Part shown: positions 1-13,600 of the stretch, piece by piece | How the letters are laid out: the number at the start of each line of letters is the position of its first letter | Position numbering within the stretch: the first letter of the stretch is position 1 | Assembly (NCBI GenBank): GCA_019843655.1 | Contig: JACDQD010000105.1 | Coordinates: 1,922,001-1,986,000, forward strand | Length of the DNA stretch: 64,000 nt | From: Lethocerus indicus | Taxonomy: Eukaryota; Arthropoda; Insecta; Hemiptera; Belostomatidae | Direction of reading: 5' to 3' | The notes under the pieces: model-generated | Database searches by the model: none | The model's input: only the letters and a program-made list of their open reading frames with translations | What the model was told of the DNA's origin: nothing | Position numbers and translations under genes: made by a program

Positions 1-57
1 ATTTATGTGCCGTTATTCCTTAACAGTTCCCGCTCTGATTTTTGGTTTTGATTTCAG

Positions 58-116
58 GATGATACAAGGAGGCGCCTTCTTCCGATTGCTTCTGTTTGCA
101 ACTGTAACCAATGCAG
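58..116 (+). CDS. Exon 1 of the VWC/Ser-repeat gene: signal peptide
   Basis: An acceptor (TTTTGATTTCAG, ending at 57) sits one base before the ATG at 59-61, so at least one 5' non-coding exon must lie upstream of the window. The 58 coding bases give 19 hydrophobic-core residues ending ...ATVTNA, a typical signal peptide, and then a phase-1 donor (CAG|GTCAGT). No competing longer open frame is present here. The alternative is that this exon belongs to a different transcript. The phase match to exon 2 and the lack of any other signal peptide for the VWC exons argue against that. Confidence 0.65.
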
Positions 117-2247
117 GTCAGTCGAATTTATTTACTATCTCTGAATCCTATACAACCTTTGATTCCTATTGATTTGATCCCTAATTGATTCCTTTGTCGA
201 AATTGAAACAGCGTCTTATGATCTATTTAACGTTGCCTTTGTGACTTTCTTAAGGCGGTTACCTGGATAATAATTGCATAAACCAAACAGTTTACATTTA
301 CAGGAGGGAAGAATCAGAATATTAGAAGGGGTTTCCGCGTATTCTCATTTCTCCAATTAATTAGGGACTGTGGTTGAGAGGCATTCCAGTCACCCTATCT
401 TTCATACTCTTCCTCCTTCGCTTATGATCGCTCATTAAAGTTCCCGCATAACGTTCCACATTTCCTCAGTATAACGCGATAAAACCGTTTCTTCAGTTCT
501 GTTAAATTAACATTTATTACTCTCTTCGCATTTGTATTTTTTCCTTGTAGCATTTGTATTTTACAATATTAATGTATCCGAACTACGAATTAAGTTTCTT
601 CTGCCCGTAATTTATTGCTAAAGTTCTGTCGATTTTGTATTACGTGTTCCTAAAACTACAAACACAATTCAATTTTACCAATTAATAAGGTAGCATCAAA
701 ATCACTGCTTTTTATAAATTCCTCTGAGTGGATAATAAAACGAATAAAAACCGGAGACAACTAATAGATATAAAATAATTTGGTCAAATTATTAATTGAG
801 AATAAAATTATTTAAAAAAATTCCATATACTTAAAAATATATGTAATAGAACGAAGGGAAAGTCCACTTTGGCCACAACCCAATTCGGCGACACCGATTA
901 AACTTAAAACGAATAACAATATGTATTTCCCATACAAGAATGAACGCTCATTAATTCTGTCTGATGCCTACAAGGTGGATTATTTCAAAGAGCCATAATA
1001 TAATGAAGGGGAATTTTGAAAGTGAATATAATTCTGTGCCCACGCCATCTCGCCTGTGTGAGAACGAATTCATGATACCGCATTGAGCGGCAAATAAAAG
1101 TACGTGAATTCAATAAATATACACGTTGAAGCTCGTGTAATGGTCTTAATATTATGTCCAAATATCTGGGAAGGCCTCAATTGAGGACTGTAAAAATAAA
1201 AAATGATTTTTCATGTTCAGAATACGGACATGTATTGTAATGTAAAATGCGAACACAAACGCAACCGATATCTACGCAATGTGTCCCCTCTTAGATTTGA
1301 AGCATAGAAAGTAAGAAGATATCGTCTTTCATTTATTAAAAAAAAAGGTTCAGTACTTGAACGCGCAATGCAGTCCTCTCCCGGAATATTAAATATCCTA
1401 CAAAAGAGAACCGGGAAATTTAAGACATTTACAACTAAATTTAGAACAGGGAGTCAAGCCGCAAATAATAATAAAGCCGAGTGGTGAATGGCCTTAAGTA
1501 AAGGTTCTGTTCCAAATGAAGTTGCCATTCTCATTCCATTGACATACTGGAGAAAGCTTTAGCCCATATCCGGTACGCGGCGGAGCCCTCACGCCCAGGC
1601 TATTTCCAATGCGAACAACTTATGTAATACCTTCTCTAATTGTTTAGTGATTCTGTCTAGAAATTCCCATCAGCTCATTGTACTGGGACATTGTACACCG
1701 AGGTGGCCTCTTGCGGTGAAATTGAGAACTTATCTTTATCTGCGGTTTCTGCGCCTTATAATTGTACATCTTAGAAAGGAAAGAACAGATTTCTGGTAGT
1801 TGGTTGTTGGCAGGAATTTGGATTGAATTTCAGGTTTTCTTCCAAATAGGGCTACAGTGGGCTAGTTCCTATTAAAGAAACTATGTCGATTATCTATTGT
1901 TCAATAATCTTTCTTTCATCATGCTTTGTGAAGAAACCAGATGGCAAATTTAGGTAAAATCTTTTTAAACTTAGCATTAGATTATTATATAAACTGAACA
2001 TAATTACTTTACATATTTTTCTACATATCATTCCAAATCTATAAATTACTTTCACTATAAACGTACTTGCATCAGGTGAATAAAAACAAATATAAAATTA
2101 AAAAAATCTTAATCCTGTGTAAATGATGTACATTCAATTTAATTATAAAATATTACAAAACAATTCATTCAAATTCATTCAAACAACGGGCAGTGGAATA
2201 GAACTGTGTACAATTATTGTGTGGTTAACATATGAGATATAATTATA

Positions 2248-2297
<50 letters not shown>

Positions 2298-4628
2298 CCT
2301 TAGGCAGCAGAAAATATTACTATTAGGTTATTTATGTTCTTACTAAGTCTGGTTGCCTATAGGAATTAAGGAATTCTTTACTTAAACCGTGTAAAGCGCC
2401 CTTCCGCCAAAGAAAATTTTGTGATGAATTAAAGGATAAACGGGTGGAGGAATTTTGGCCATTAACTTGCAACTTTAGAAGGCCTAAATGCAAAGGTTGT
2501 AAGGAAGGATTGATATTTTTAGTTGTGGACGAGGGACTGTGGCTCTGACCTACAGGCCGGTCAGACGGAGCCCTCTGACGAAACCTCGCGCATACCCCTC
2601 CTATGAGTAACCTCAGCAAATTTATCAGTTTTCGTTTTAATTGTTTTATACCGCTTCGAAACAAAAAAAGGCAATTTTTATTTATAACCATAGACGAATA
2701 ACCTGCGGAGAAGACTGAAAAGAGATCCACGTAACCATTCCACACTGCACTGCCGAATTATGTAATCGTACGCAAAACTAAAATTGTAAGCATTGGGAGA
2801 ATGGCCGTAACCTTGGCTGTGGATCAATCAATACACAGTGTTATATTAAAATTACAGGAAAAATTAAATAAAAAATGTTAAAATTTTCAGTTGTGTAAAC
2901 ATTTTTTATTGCGGACTGTTCAATAAAACTTGAACTAAAAAAACTATTCTGTTTTTATCGGCTCCCACTTGTTAGAAAGGTCTGCGCTTAGGTCGTTGCG
3001 TGGCTGCAACATAACGGACCGCTTTTCTAGTTACCAGGAAAGTGAAATGGCAGCGATGATTCCATCTTTGCAATCACACGGATTCAGATGTTAGTCGATA
3101 CTAAGGTTACCGTGACATTACCTTAAAAATACGTTCTCTCTTTTTTATTTCTTCATTACTTTTTCATTTCCTTTTGTATTCGTACTCCGTTTGTCTATTA
3201 TCGATGTAACGTATTCAGCCCTACTTACTTCATAATGTTAGATAATATTCTGTACGAGCTCAGTCCGTCCCGAATCCACTAAATGTCCTTTCCCATGCAT
3301 TATTGTTACAGGAAATATATTTTCATTGATGAATCACAAGTTTTAAGTTTGAATAGTTTGAAATTAACGTACCTATGAAATTTTTGTTCGAAAAATTACA
3401 CTTACGAAAAATACTTTTGGCACGAAAATCGACGTATCATATTTTGTATGTAGTGTAATGTATGCACATTCATTACTGTTAAATCCATAAAGTTGAAGCT
3501 AGAAGGTGCATCCACAAATAGAAAGTGGAAATTCATATTTCATGGTAATTCTCTTACTAAACTGTGTGTCCTACAATCCTTAAATCCACAGACACGAACA
3601 AAGGCTGTGCTCGTAGCCTTCTTTAAATTACTTTCAATATTTTCTCAATTATCAGGCTAATTATATATATACGCTATGTATTAATATTTGCACAACCAAT
3701 TTATGGCACCTCAAGATAAATACTGAGTATGGAGAAAACGTAAATCACTGCAAATGTAAAGTGCTTTCATCTAATAAGAAACCGATAAGGAATATTCGAA
3801 TCTTTAAGCGACTTGGGATGAGGGTAATCAGTAGGGAGGGTCGATTATATCGGCAAATAAAACACCTCTCATGCAGTTTGAGTGATGGGAGATTGTGCCC
3901 GTCTGAGTTGTTAAACTTCGTATACCTAAAGGAATCTATTTGCGGTTTTTATCTTAAGTGTCCGGGCAATTATGTGTCACCCCGGCCTTAGGTCTGCAAC
4001 TGAACATGTAGGTATCGCACTCTGTGACTGCGACATGAAAATTGTTCAGAGGTATCTTTCCAATAGAGTCTTTCGGCTTGATCTATCTTGAATCGAACGT
4101 CTAATTTGGACCAGAATAACGTGGAATATTGTCTTCAATTGTATGAACAAAATACACCCGGAAATTGAGGATGGCGAGAAGCAGCCAAAGAAGTGAGCGG
4201 AGACAGAAGATCACAAGATTAATGATTATTATTTACATATGTTTATTGTTGGAAAACCGATGGTTGGGAAGTAAGTTTGAACATTTGATTGATAATGGGG
4301 AGTGGAATCGCGGCGGCAGCCTTTATCTCTGGAGTGTGTTTCTCCTTCAGAGAACCGAATAATGAGTTGAGTGTGACTCAACTGGAACGTGCCAATGATG
4401 GGCGCCAACTTTTAACCTCCATTGTTCCTGGAAATAATTTCTCGGTTCACTTGGTTCCAGCCGAGATCTTAATGAAACATTTCTTCAATCCGATGCAGTG
4501 TGTAGTTGGTTGCTATCACTCTCTCAGTAGCACTCATATCATAACATCCGTTGGCGTGGGTATAATGAAAACGATATACTTGTACAGGTATGAATTGGGG
4601 CACACTGATGCGTGTTATATTTGTGTAC

Positions 4629-4694
<66 letters not shown>

Positions 4695-7600
4695 GTATGG
4701 AGTCCCCGTAATGTCCCGTATATGTATACGGGGACATTAATGAAAACACAGTTTTTTAATAAAATAAAATCTAGCAGAATCACCACTCCATTCGAGGCTG
4801 TCCTCTAAAAGGAGACATGAGGAGAAATGAGGAATGAAATGAGAGATAATGCCCAAATGAATCTCACCGTGTTTGTAAACAAATATTCGTGCCAAGATAG
4901 CAGCTGAAAAATACTGGGAATAATTGCGGACTGATTTGAGTAGCAGTCACCTGGATTGGAGTGGGATTGCTGGAGAAGCGCCTCACTATTGGGAATTCTA
5001 CAAATCGGCCGGGTTTAAGCCGTACCGGGGGTACTGAGGGAATGTGAGCCACGTAGGCGTAGAAAAAGACAATAGGAGAGAGGGGGCGGATGTTGACCGC
5101 CGGGGAGTCAGAGCACGACCCTAGCACGTGATACACCTCCCTCGAGATTGGGCCCTCGATAGGGGTGAGCCTGTCACCGGCCATCCTTCTAATCCGCTTC
5201 TACCATTCGAAAAAATAGCCCTTTTTCGATTTTTGGTCGCGAAACTAATTTGGTAAAATTCATATACCAATGTTGCTGTAAGAACCAAATCGAGCCTTTC
5301 GTTATCCTGTAATAATCAACGTGTGAGGGGACACATTTTTTAACTAGTCGAAAATAGTTGTCCGTCTCTAATTCGACATATAACGACTGCAACAATTAAT
5401 TTTTATTTTCATAGACCCATGTTCAAGGTAAAATGATTATGCATAGGCATAATCAAAGGTAAAACATTTTGCTGCTTCCCGATTTGTGGAGTTTTACTTG
5501 TTTGGAGGACTAAACACCCCACGTCGTGTCCGAGTTTTGAATTATAATTCCATAATATTATTAGGCGTACTTGAAGGCGAATTTGAGATCTCAAAAATGT
5601 GTGAATTAATTATATTTATTGTGAGTCATTTACGACAGACGTAATGAATGAAATTTGTTAGCCCTAAAGATCGGGTCTAATTATTTTTAAGACTCATCTA
5701 ACGACGAACTAGACACATGAAAATTATTTCTGTGAACAAATTTTTATTCTTTCAAAATTTGACTTCCTTCTCAACCGAGAGATTCATTTTCCTGTCTCTT
5801 CCTTCGCTAAATGAATTGGCCTTCACTTTAATAATCGGCCTTCCCAGAACGTCGAAAGAGGGAGAATAACCAGAGGAAAATAAAGGGGCTTAGGCCCACT
5901 TGGGGATAATTTGAATGTGTCGATACGGGAACTCGCTCGGTCTGGGCTTTATCTGGCCCTTCTTAAAGGGGGAATGAAACTGTTTTAATGAAACGACCGA
6001 CGTTTAAATTCGGTCGGAAGACCGGCCGTGATGAGCACTGGCGCTTGTGCTTGTCGGGAGGAGCGTAAATCAGGAGCGTCAGCCGCGAGCATAAATTTCA
6101 TTAGGTAGATTGCGGTTAGCGAGCAGGGTCGACTCCGGTGAACTCTGTCGAGTTCCTCGCTTATCTATCTCTTTCTAGCTAGTTGTGCACGTTCTCACAT
6201 CCTCCTCTCCTCCGGATTCTCTCTCGTTCCGTGAAGATTTTACCGCGAGTGTTCATTCTGCGAATAAGACAAGTCGAGCTTTGTTCGATCAGATCGGGTT
6301 CGTATAGAAAAATCGGATAGCTATAATCTATTTGTTTATTGACTCTGTATGTTGGCATCGATTTAATCAGTGTGCCGAATAAGTCAAAATTATTTCGAAC
6401 AAATTTTCTACATGTTGATAACATTTCGAACGCAAGTGAAACGCCAATTTAAGCCCATTCCTAACAAAACACAACGCAACTGGCTTTGTGTACATTTGAA
6501 AATATGAATTGAAAAATGGTATTTGTACCTTCGAAACGTGAAACCTTAGTTCCCAGACATAAAACCTCAGTCGACAAGAATGGTACCCGTTGGTACCAAA
6601 TCGACCGGATTCGGCGTAATGAAATATTTTTTTATATTCACTTCGCGTGTTCTACCCACCCAATTTGACACATAAGCTATTATATTTTAGACAATTTTTC
6701 GTGATTATAAATTCCGTGATTATTAAAAATTGCCGGATGGGTAAGCTATAAATTCATAAGACTTTACAATTGTCCAGGAACCATGTTGAGAAATTGCAAA
6801 AACAAGATTTTTGCAATCAAATATTGAATATTCTGTCTACCATTGTCGGCTTGACTCGGGCATTGTTAAAGAAATATTGTTGTCTGCCCGATATTGTTGG
6901 CTCGGTAGCATTGTTGAATTAGTCTCCGTCGTCACGGTATTTTTTGTTTTTTCAGAATATGTAAATATTTCGAAAAATTCAGAACCCCGAAATTCTGGCA
7001 ATGCAGTGATGCCAGCTGCGAAGGGGCTAGTTAAATATTAAAGTCTGAATACCTTATAAAGATACGTACTTTGTATAATGATATTAGTAATTGTGTTTTG
7101 CCGTAGTGGTTTTAGTAAGACGCCGGCGGACAACGGTGTTATCCCCGGGTGCATCTCGGCTCCCCCACTCGGCGGCTCCTCTCACTCGTCGGGGCCCCGC
7201 CTTGCCCGTCTACTCTTCACAAAGAAAGGGTTTATAACGACTGTAGAGAATGCGAATGGGAAAAAACGGGGCCCGGGCCCCCGTGTCGAAATGAGAAGCT
7301 TCGCTCCTCAGGGCCCGGTTGAATGACCACGCCGGTGCAGCCTGAGCTTTTTACCGTCGACCGAGCGCACTCGCTCTCAATGGCCGCCCTCGTGTCGTTG
7401 ACATCTCCGCTATTAATTTCCTTAAAAATCATTGTTCGGCCCCGACCGTTAGTCCGATTTCTCGAAGGACACTATTGTACCGCCGTTTGATGAAGAATAG
7501 CGGACGCGACCGGTTAATCGAAAGGCAGTAATAAAGCTTATAATGAAGCATTCATTACAACTACACTGTTTAATAAATTGATGTGTAGTTTGAAAAATTA

Positions 7601-10600
7601 TATAGAGTAGGCCTATAATTAATCCGAAGGTTTATTCGCCAGTGTTTTAACTTATCGATAACGTGGGCAATCGAACACCGAGGATTTACCACTGAAAGAG
7701 TCGAACATGTTTCCTTGTAATGGAAAATGCATTTATAATGGCCGATGTGCCACTTCGCATATGGCTCTCTCCCTATCTATCTAATAAAGCTTGCACCCAA
7801 GACGACACATAACATCCAATATTGAAATTGGCCGCATATAAAGAGATATGATTTTATTTGAGAAAAACCAATGATGATTTACGCTGATGATGACAAGATG
7901 ATTCCGATCGGCAACCAGCTAATTTGTTACAGTAATCATTCTTGATATTTTAATGTCTTTGGACAAAAGAGAACCAGAAGGAGTTTGAGAATTTGCGGAG
8001 TTTGCACCCTCCATTTAATAAAGCGATACCGAATTTTATGACACAAAATTATAAAATGAAAAAGAAAATTTCTTTTTGAGAATATCAGAACATTTCTACT
8101 ACTATTAGAAAGAGGGGTACTATTAAGCCCGGAATTTAGCTCTGGAAATTCCCCAAAGAGAGTATATTTGGTTTCACTAAGGGTGTTCAGAGGACCCCGC
8201 CGGTTGACCCGGCGATGTATATGCATTTGAGTCGTACGATTGTTCTGTCAGACTTCCCTTCCTAATTGTCACGTTTATTAGATTACAACATCCTTCTACA
8301 GACTTTTCGTCATGCCTGTCACGCTTCTTGTCTCTCCGATATGTTTAAATTTGTCGGATTTACATCTGCTTAATGGAACGTCGTGAGATTGGAATTTTAT
8401 TTTAGAATCATATAGTTTACATTTAAAGAATTTAAACTTTTCTATTTTGAAAATGTACTTCGTACAATATAGAATTTAATAGAACGCAGCATGCTTTAGT
8501 AAAAACATTTTCACAAATATTGTTATGAATTTTCAACTTGTTATTCTACCTTTTTCCATTCCACTTTTTGTTGATAAAGACGTTTCATCCTCTTTCTACA
8601 GCTCAGTTTTTTTCTCTTGAATCATTGAAATTACAAACTATAGTGATGTTATCAACTATTAGTTTATGGCAAGCAGATAAACTGTTCCTACCACAATATT
8701 CTAATTGTACCCTTTGATGGAAAAAGTAAATAAGATGTGAAAAATTTAATTATGATATTAGTTTGTAACGCTAATTTAATGAGAATATTTCTAACGAATT
8801 TATTAAATTTGTTTTCAGTTCCCTTGCAAAGATTGGAAAGAGAAGTACGAAGCACTCTAGCAAACAACTCCCATCATTCAATGGGTAAAAATATTTCACT
8901 TAGTATTGCACATAATAAAACTATATATACAAAAAAATATAAAATATTATAAAACTATATAAGTTTCAAAGTTATTTTTATGCTAACTAGGCTGCCATTA
9001 TAGGATTTTCACTGTGTATGTAATATTCATTTTTCTTTAAAATCCTTTATTATTGATTTCAGAATGCATATCCGATGATGTAGTTTACCATAGCGGTGAC
9101 CAAGTTCCAAGCCCTGGCCCATGTGAACAATGCTTCTGTGATCCGCCAAACGTTATCTGCACAATGATAAAATGTAAACTCAATAGTGGCTGCAAAACCA
9201 TTCAACGTGCCAACCATTGTTGCCCAGATTATAAATGTGGTATGTAAATTTCTTTATTACTACTGTTGTCCCCTTTGACCTTCCCTAAAAAAAAATCACA
9301 TCATCGTTTGCTTTGTACAGGAATAAACCCTGCAATCAACATCCTATTACCCCTCTTCTGAATTTCTGGTTGTGCAAATTCCTCTCATGACTACAACCAT
9401 AAAAAGGTAAATTTTAATTCAATTGAAGTGGTTTAATATTTTATACCACTGACCCCTTTTAATTAGTATTTTTACTACCCAATTATCCATGTAATGTCTA
9501 AATTATTACCATAAAAAATATATCAAATCATACTCATAGCAATTCAATACTGAATGTATACAAATTACAATGTAGAATGTATACAAAAGGAGGTGTTTTA
9601 TGTTATATTACTCAAGTTATAACTCTTTACCATGCCTTGTAGTTGTAAATTACACTTAATAATAATTCTCATTCATTATCCTGTATAAAGTATTTTGTTG
9701 TAAGCAACAACATTTAACGAATAAATTATTGCAACATCAAAAATACTACTAATTTTCCCTATACAATATTATTTCTTCGTTTCTTTAACTATTAATAAAA
9801 TTGTATTGCATCTGCATTATTTTATCTTTATATTTTTAAAATCATATTTTTTATTACATTATTTACAGCAAAGAAATGTATTTATTAAATCTCTAGTTTT
9901 GATAGCTATAAAATGTTTTACACATCACCATCTGTTATCATATAAATTCACCCTAAGATTAAAAAAAAATGGCTGGCATAAAATTTTAAAATAGAAATGG
10001 GCAAGTAAGAAATTTATAGATATTAGATGTTTTAATTTTTGTGATTTTAATTTAATTCATTATAATGAATAGCAATATGTTCAATACATTAAATTAACCT
10101 TACATAACACTTGAACTTCAATAATTCATTGATTATTTTTAATACATTTATCCATTTTTTCCAGATTGTGAATATAATGGCAGAATATACAATAATGGAG
10201 AAAGACTGGATAGGCCAGATGACCCATGCCAAGTATGTTATTGTAAAGGAGGAGAGGTCATGTGTACATCCATTACATGTTATGAAAGAGAGGATTGCAA
10301 GCCACATTTTGTTGAGGGACAATGCTGTCCAAAGTATGATCATTGCCCTATCGGTGAGTATTCTCAGTGCACATTAACTTTAAAAAATATATTACTAACT
10401 ATTAAAACTAATATATTCATAAATAAATTAAATGCTGCAATATAATTTAGCTATATGAAATTATTGATATCTTACGGATAATTGAAAAGTAATAAACAAT
10501 TCGTATTCAGTATACTGCACCACATATAATTTTATGTTACTACATAAATTGTTAATATATCATTTTTACATAATTCCACATGTAGACAATTATTTCATAT

Positions 10601-13600
10601 TTATATTTCTTTTTTCAGAATCAGTACGTTTCTCTGGAAATTCGATAAGATCAGTAAATTCAACCACCTACAGTTCAAAACGGGAAATGCAACCATGGCT
10701 TCTAACAAAAGAAGTCAGTGTTCAACCATCACAAATTTCTATTTTAGAGACATCTTCAAAAAGGACTGAAGCAGAAACTGAAGCCCCAATTGAAAAAAAA
10801 TATCCACAGACTATTAAAATAAGAGAAATCCTCCCAACTACCAGTCACATGGTAGGAATAGTATCTAAATTATCAAGTTTTCAGAAACTAGGAAGCACTG
10901 TAACATATAAAAAATTCCACTATCCTGCAACAACTGTTTCTCATTCTACTGATAGGGTCTTGGAGGAAATAATGACAACTGGGCGAAATATACCAGAAAC
11001 TAAAACATCTACTTCTAATAATGTAATGTACAATCCTGGCACTGTAGAACATTCAAATTCTGCTGTTGATTTACACAGAATCAGTGATTTTACCACAGAA
11101 TCTATTCATGAATCTAATTTAAAAGTTGAAAATGTGGACCATGTAAACAGGACAACAGAATCAGATGAAAAATTAACATACTCCGAAGCAGAAAAATATC
11201 CCAAATATGACAAATTCAATAGATATTCACATGACAACTATAAAGCAGATTCTCAGCAGGCTGAAACATTTGAAGAAGTAGCAAATGTTGGTGAAGGTAG
11301 TCTCAAAGGTCGACTTCGTATTGCAAACAAGCATTATAGTACTAGGGATAAATCAAATTCTGATGAAAGTCACACAAATGAACATCATTCATCAGAGGAT
11401 TCTTCAGAAAGTAGTTCAGGGCATACTTCAGAAAGTTCTTCAGGACATTCTTCAGAAAGTAACTCAAGGCATTCTTCAGCACCCTCTTCAGAAAGTTTAT
11501 CAAAACAATCTTCAGCACACTCTTCAGAAAGTAGCTCAGCAGATTCTTCAGCACACTCTTCAGATAGTAGCTCCGCACACTCTTCAGAAAGTAGCTCAGG
11601 ACATTCATCAGCACACTCTTCAGATAGTAGCTCCGCACACTCTTCAGAAAGTAGCTCAGGACATTCATCAGCACACTCTTCAGATAGTAGCTCTGCACAC
11701 TCTTCAGAAAGTAGCTCAGCACACTCTTCAGATAGCAGCTCAGCAGACTCTTCAGATAGCAGCTCAGCACATTCCTCAGATAGTAGCTCAGCACACTCTT
11801 CAGAAAGTAGCTCTGCACACTCTTCAGAAAGTAGTTCATCACATTCTTCAGCACTCTCCTCAGATAGTAGCTCAGCACACTCTTCAGATAGTAGCTCAGC
11901 ACACTCCTCAGATAGTAGCTCAGCACATTCTGCACCACACTCTTCAGAAAGTAGCTCAGAAAAATCTTCAGCTCACTCTTCAGAAAGTAGCTCAGCACAT
12001 TCTTCAGAAAGTAGCTCAGCACATTCTGCACCACACTCTTCAGAAAGTAGCTCAGCACACTCTTCAGATAGTAGCTCCGCACACTCTTCAGAAAGTAGCT
12101 CAGCACATTCTTCACCGCACTCTTCAGAAAGTAGCTCAGCACACTCTTCAGAAAGTAGCTCAGCACACTCCTCAGATAGCAGCTCAGTACCCTCTTCAGA
12201 AAGTAGCTCAGAAAAATCCTCAGCTCACTCTTCAGAAAGTAGCTCAGAAAAATCTTCAGCTCACTCTTCAGAAAGTAGCTCAGAAAAATCTTCAGCTCAC
12301 TCCTCAGAAAGTAGCTCAGAAAAATCTTCAGCTCACTCTTCAGAAAGTAGCTCAGAAAAATCTTCAGCTCACTCTTCAGAAAGTACCTCAGCACACTCCT
12401 CAGATAGTAGCTCAGCACCCTCTTCAGAAAGTAGCTCAGAAAAATCTTCAACTCACTCTTCAGAAAGTAGCTCAGAAAAATCTTCAGCTCACTCTTCAGA
12501 AAGTAGCTCAGAAAAATCGTCAGCTCACTCTTCAGAAAGTAGCTCAGAAAAATCTTCAGCTCAGTCTTCAGAAGAAAGTAGCTCAGAAAAATCTTCAGCT
12601 CCCTCTTCAAGAAGTAACTCAGAACAATCTTCAGCTCATTCTTCAGAAAGTAGCTCAGAAAGATCTTCAGCTCACTCTGCAGAAGAAAGTACCCCAGCAC
12701 AATCTTCAGCTCACTCTTCAGAAAGTAACTCAGCACAATCTTCAACAGATTCTTCTGACCAATCTTCTGAGAGCTCTTCAGAGCAATCTGCAGAGCATAG
12801 TTCAGAGGTAACCCCTGCAACCCCTAACCTTGGTTTTGATCTCGTTATTGATGTCCACAATACAACTGGTAAGACTCGATTCACTTTACCTACTGCTGAA
12901 TCATTTTCCACGGTGTATCCTAATAGGTATGATTTGGACTCAGACACTACTGAAAGCTCTAGTAGCTCTGGAAGCTCTAGTACAGAGGTATTGACTGGTG
13001 GAGTATATGAAGATAGTTCAAGCGAAATGAGTGCATCTAGTAGTGAAACAGAATCAGTATCTGAAGTGGGTGTTACTGAGCAGTCTAGACATGCAAACAG
13101 TCAAAGTGAATCTGATTCTACAGAAACAAAGCCTACAGATAGAAAAAAAAATCAGAAACCATCCACTGCAACTCATAAGACAAGTTCACATGAGTCAGAT
13201 TCATCTTCTTCCAGTTCTTCTGAAGAAAATGATATAATTTCAACCAAACCTACAATTGTACTGTCACAATCCAAAGGAAGTAATACTCCTGAAAGTGTTT
13301 CAGATGAAAGTGATAATAAAAAACAAACAACATTAGGGCACAGTTCTGAAAGCAGTTCATCATCAAGTAGTTCATCAGATAGTTCTAGTTCAGAAGAAAA
13401 TGATGGCAATGATGAAAGCAATATCAGAGCAGATGAGCTGTCATTACCACCAATTCTACAGCTAAATGAACAAATTCAATATCTAAAAATAGGAGGACAT
13501 CATGAAGATAATGATTCATCTAATGAACAAATGCAACCTTTAATTCATGTTGATATTTTCAACATTAATTCAAAAACTATGCCATGCAATTCATCCTCTA

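Larger units (their letters stand above)
117..8818 (+). other. Intron 1 of the VWC/Ser-repeat gene
   Basis: This is 8.7 kb of AT-rich sequence with a GTCAGT donor and a TTGTTTTCAG acceptor. It holds a (TA)n tract at 2252-2296 and another at 4631-4692, a bulged hairpin at about 4708-4740, and two GC-richer islands at about 5980-6150 and 7110-7440 that could be regulatory. The open frames inside are short, lack splice logic or domain character, and I do not support any as a gene. Confidence 0.5.

Noticed and set aside
11285..12820. Two ~500-residue open frames overlapping the Ser-rich repeat, one in another plus frame (LQKVAQHT-like) and one on the minus strand (SYFLKSEL-like)
   Set aside because: The 24/36-bp repeat unit contains no stop in these frames, so long openness is automatic. 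Only the SSESSSAH frame joins the VWC exons in phase.
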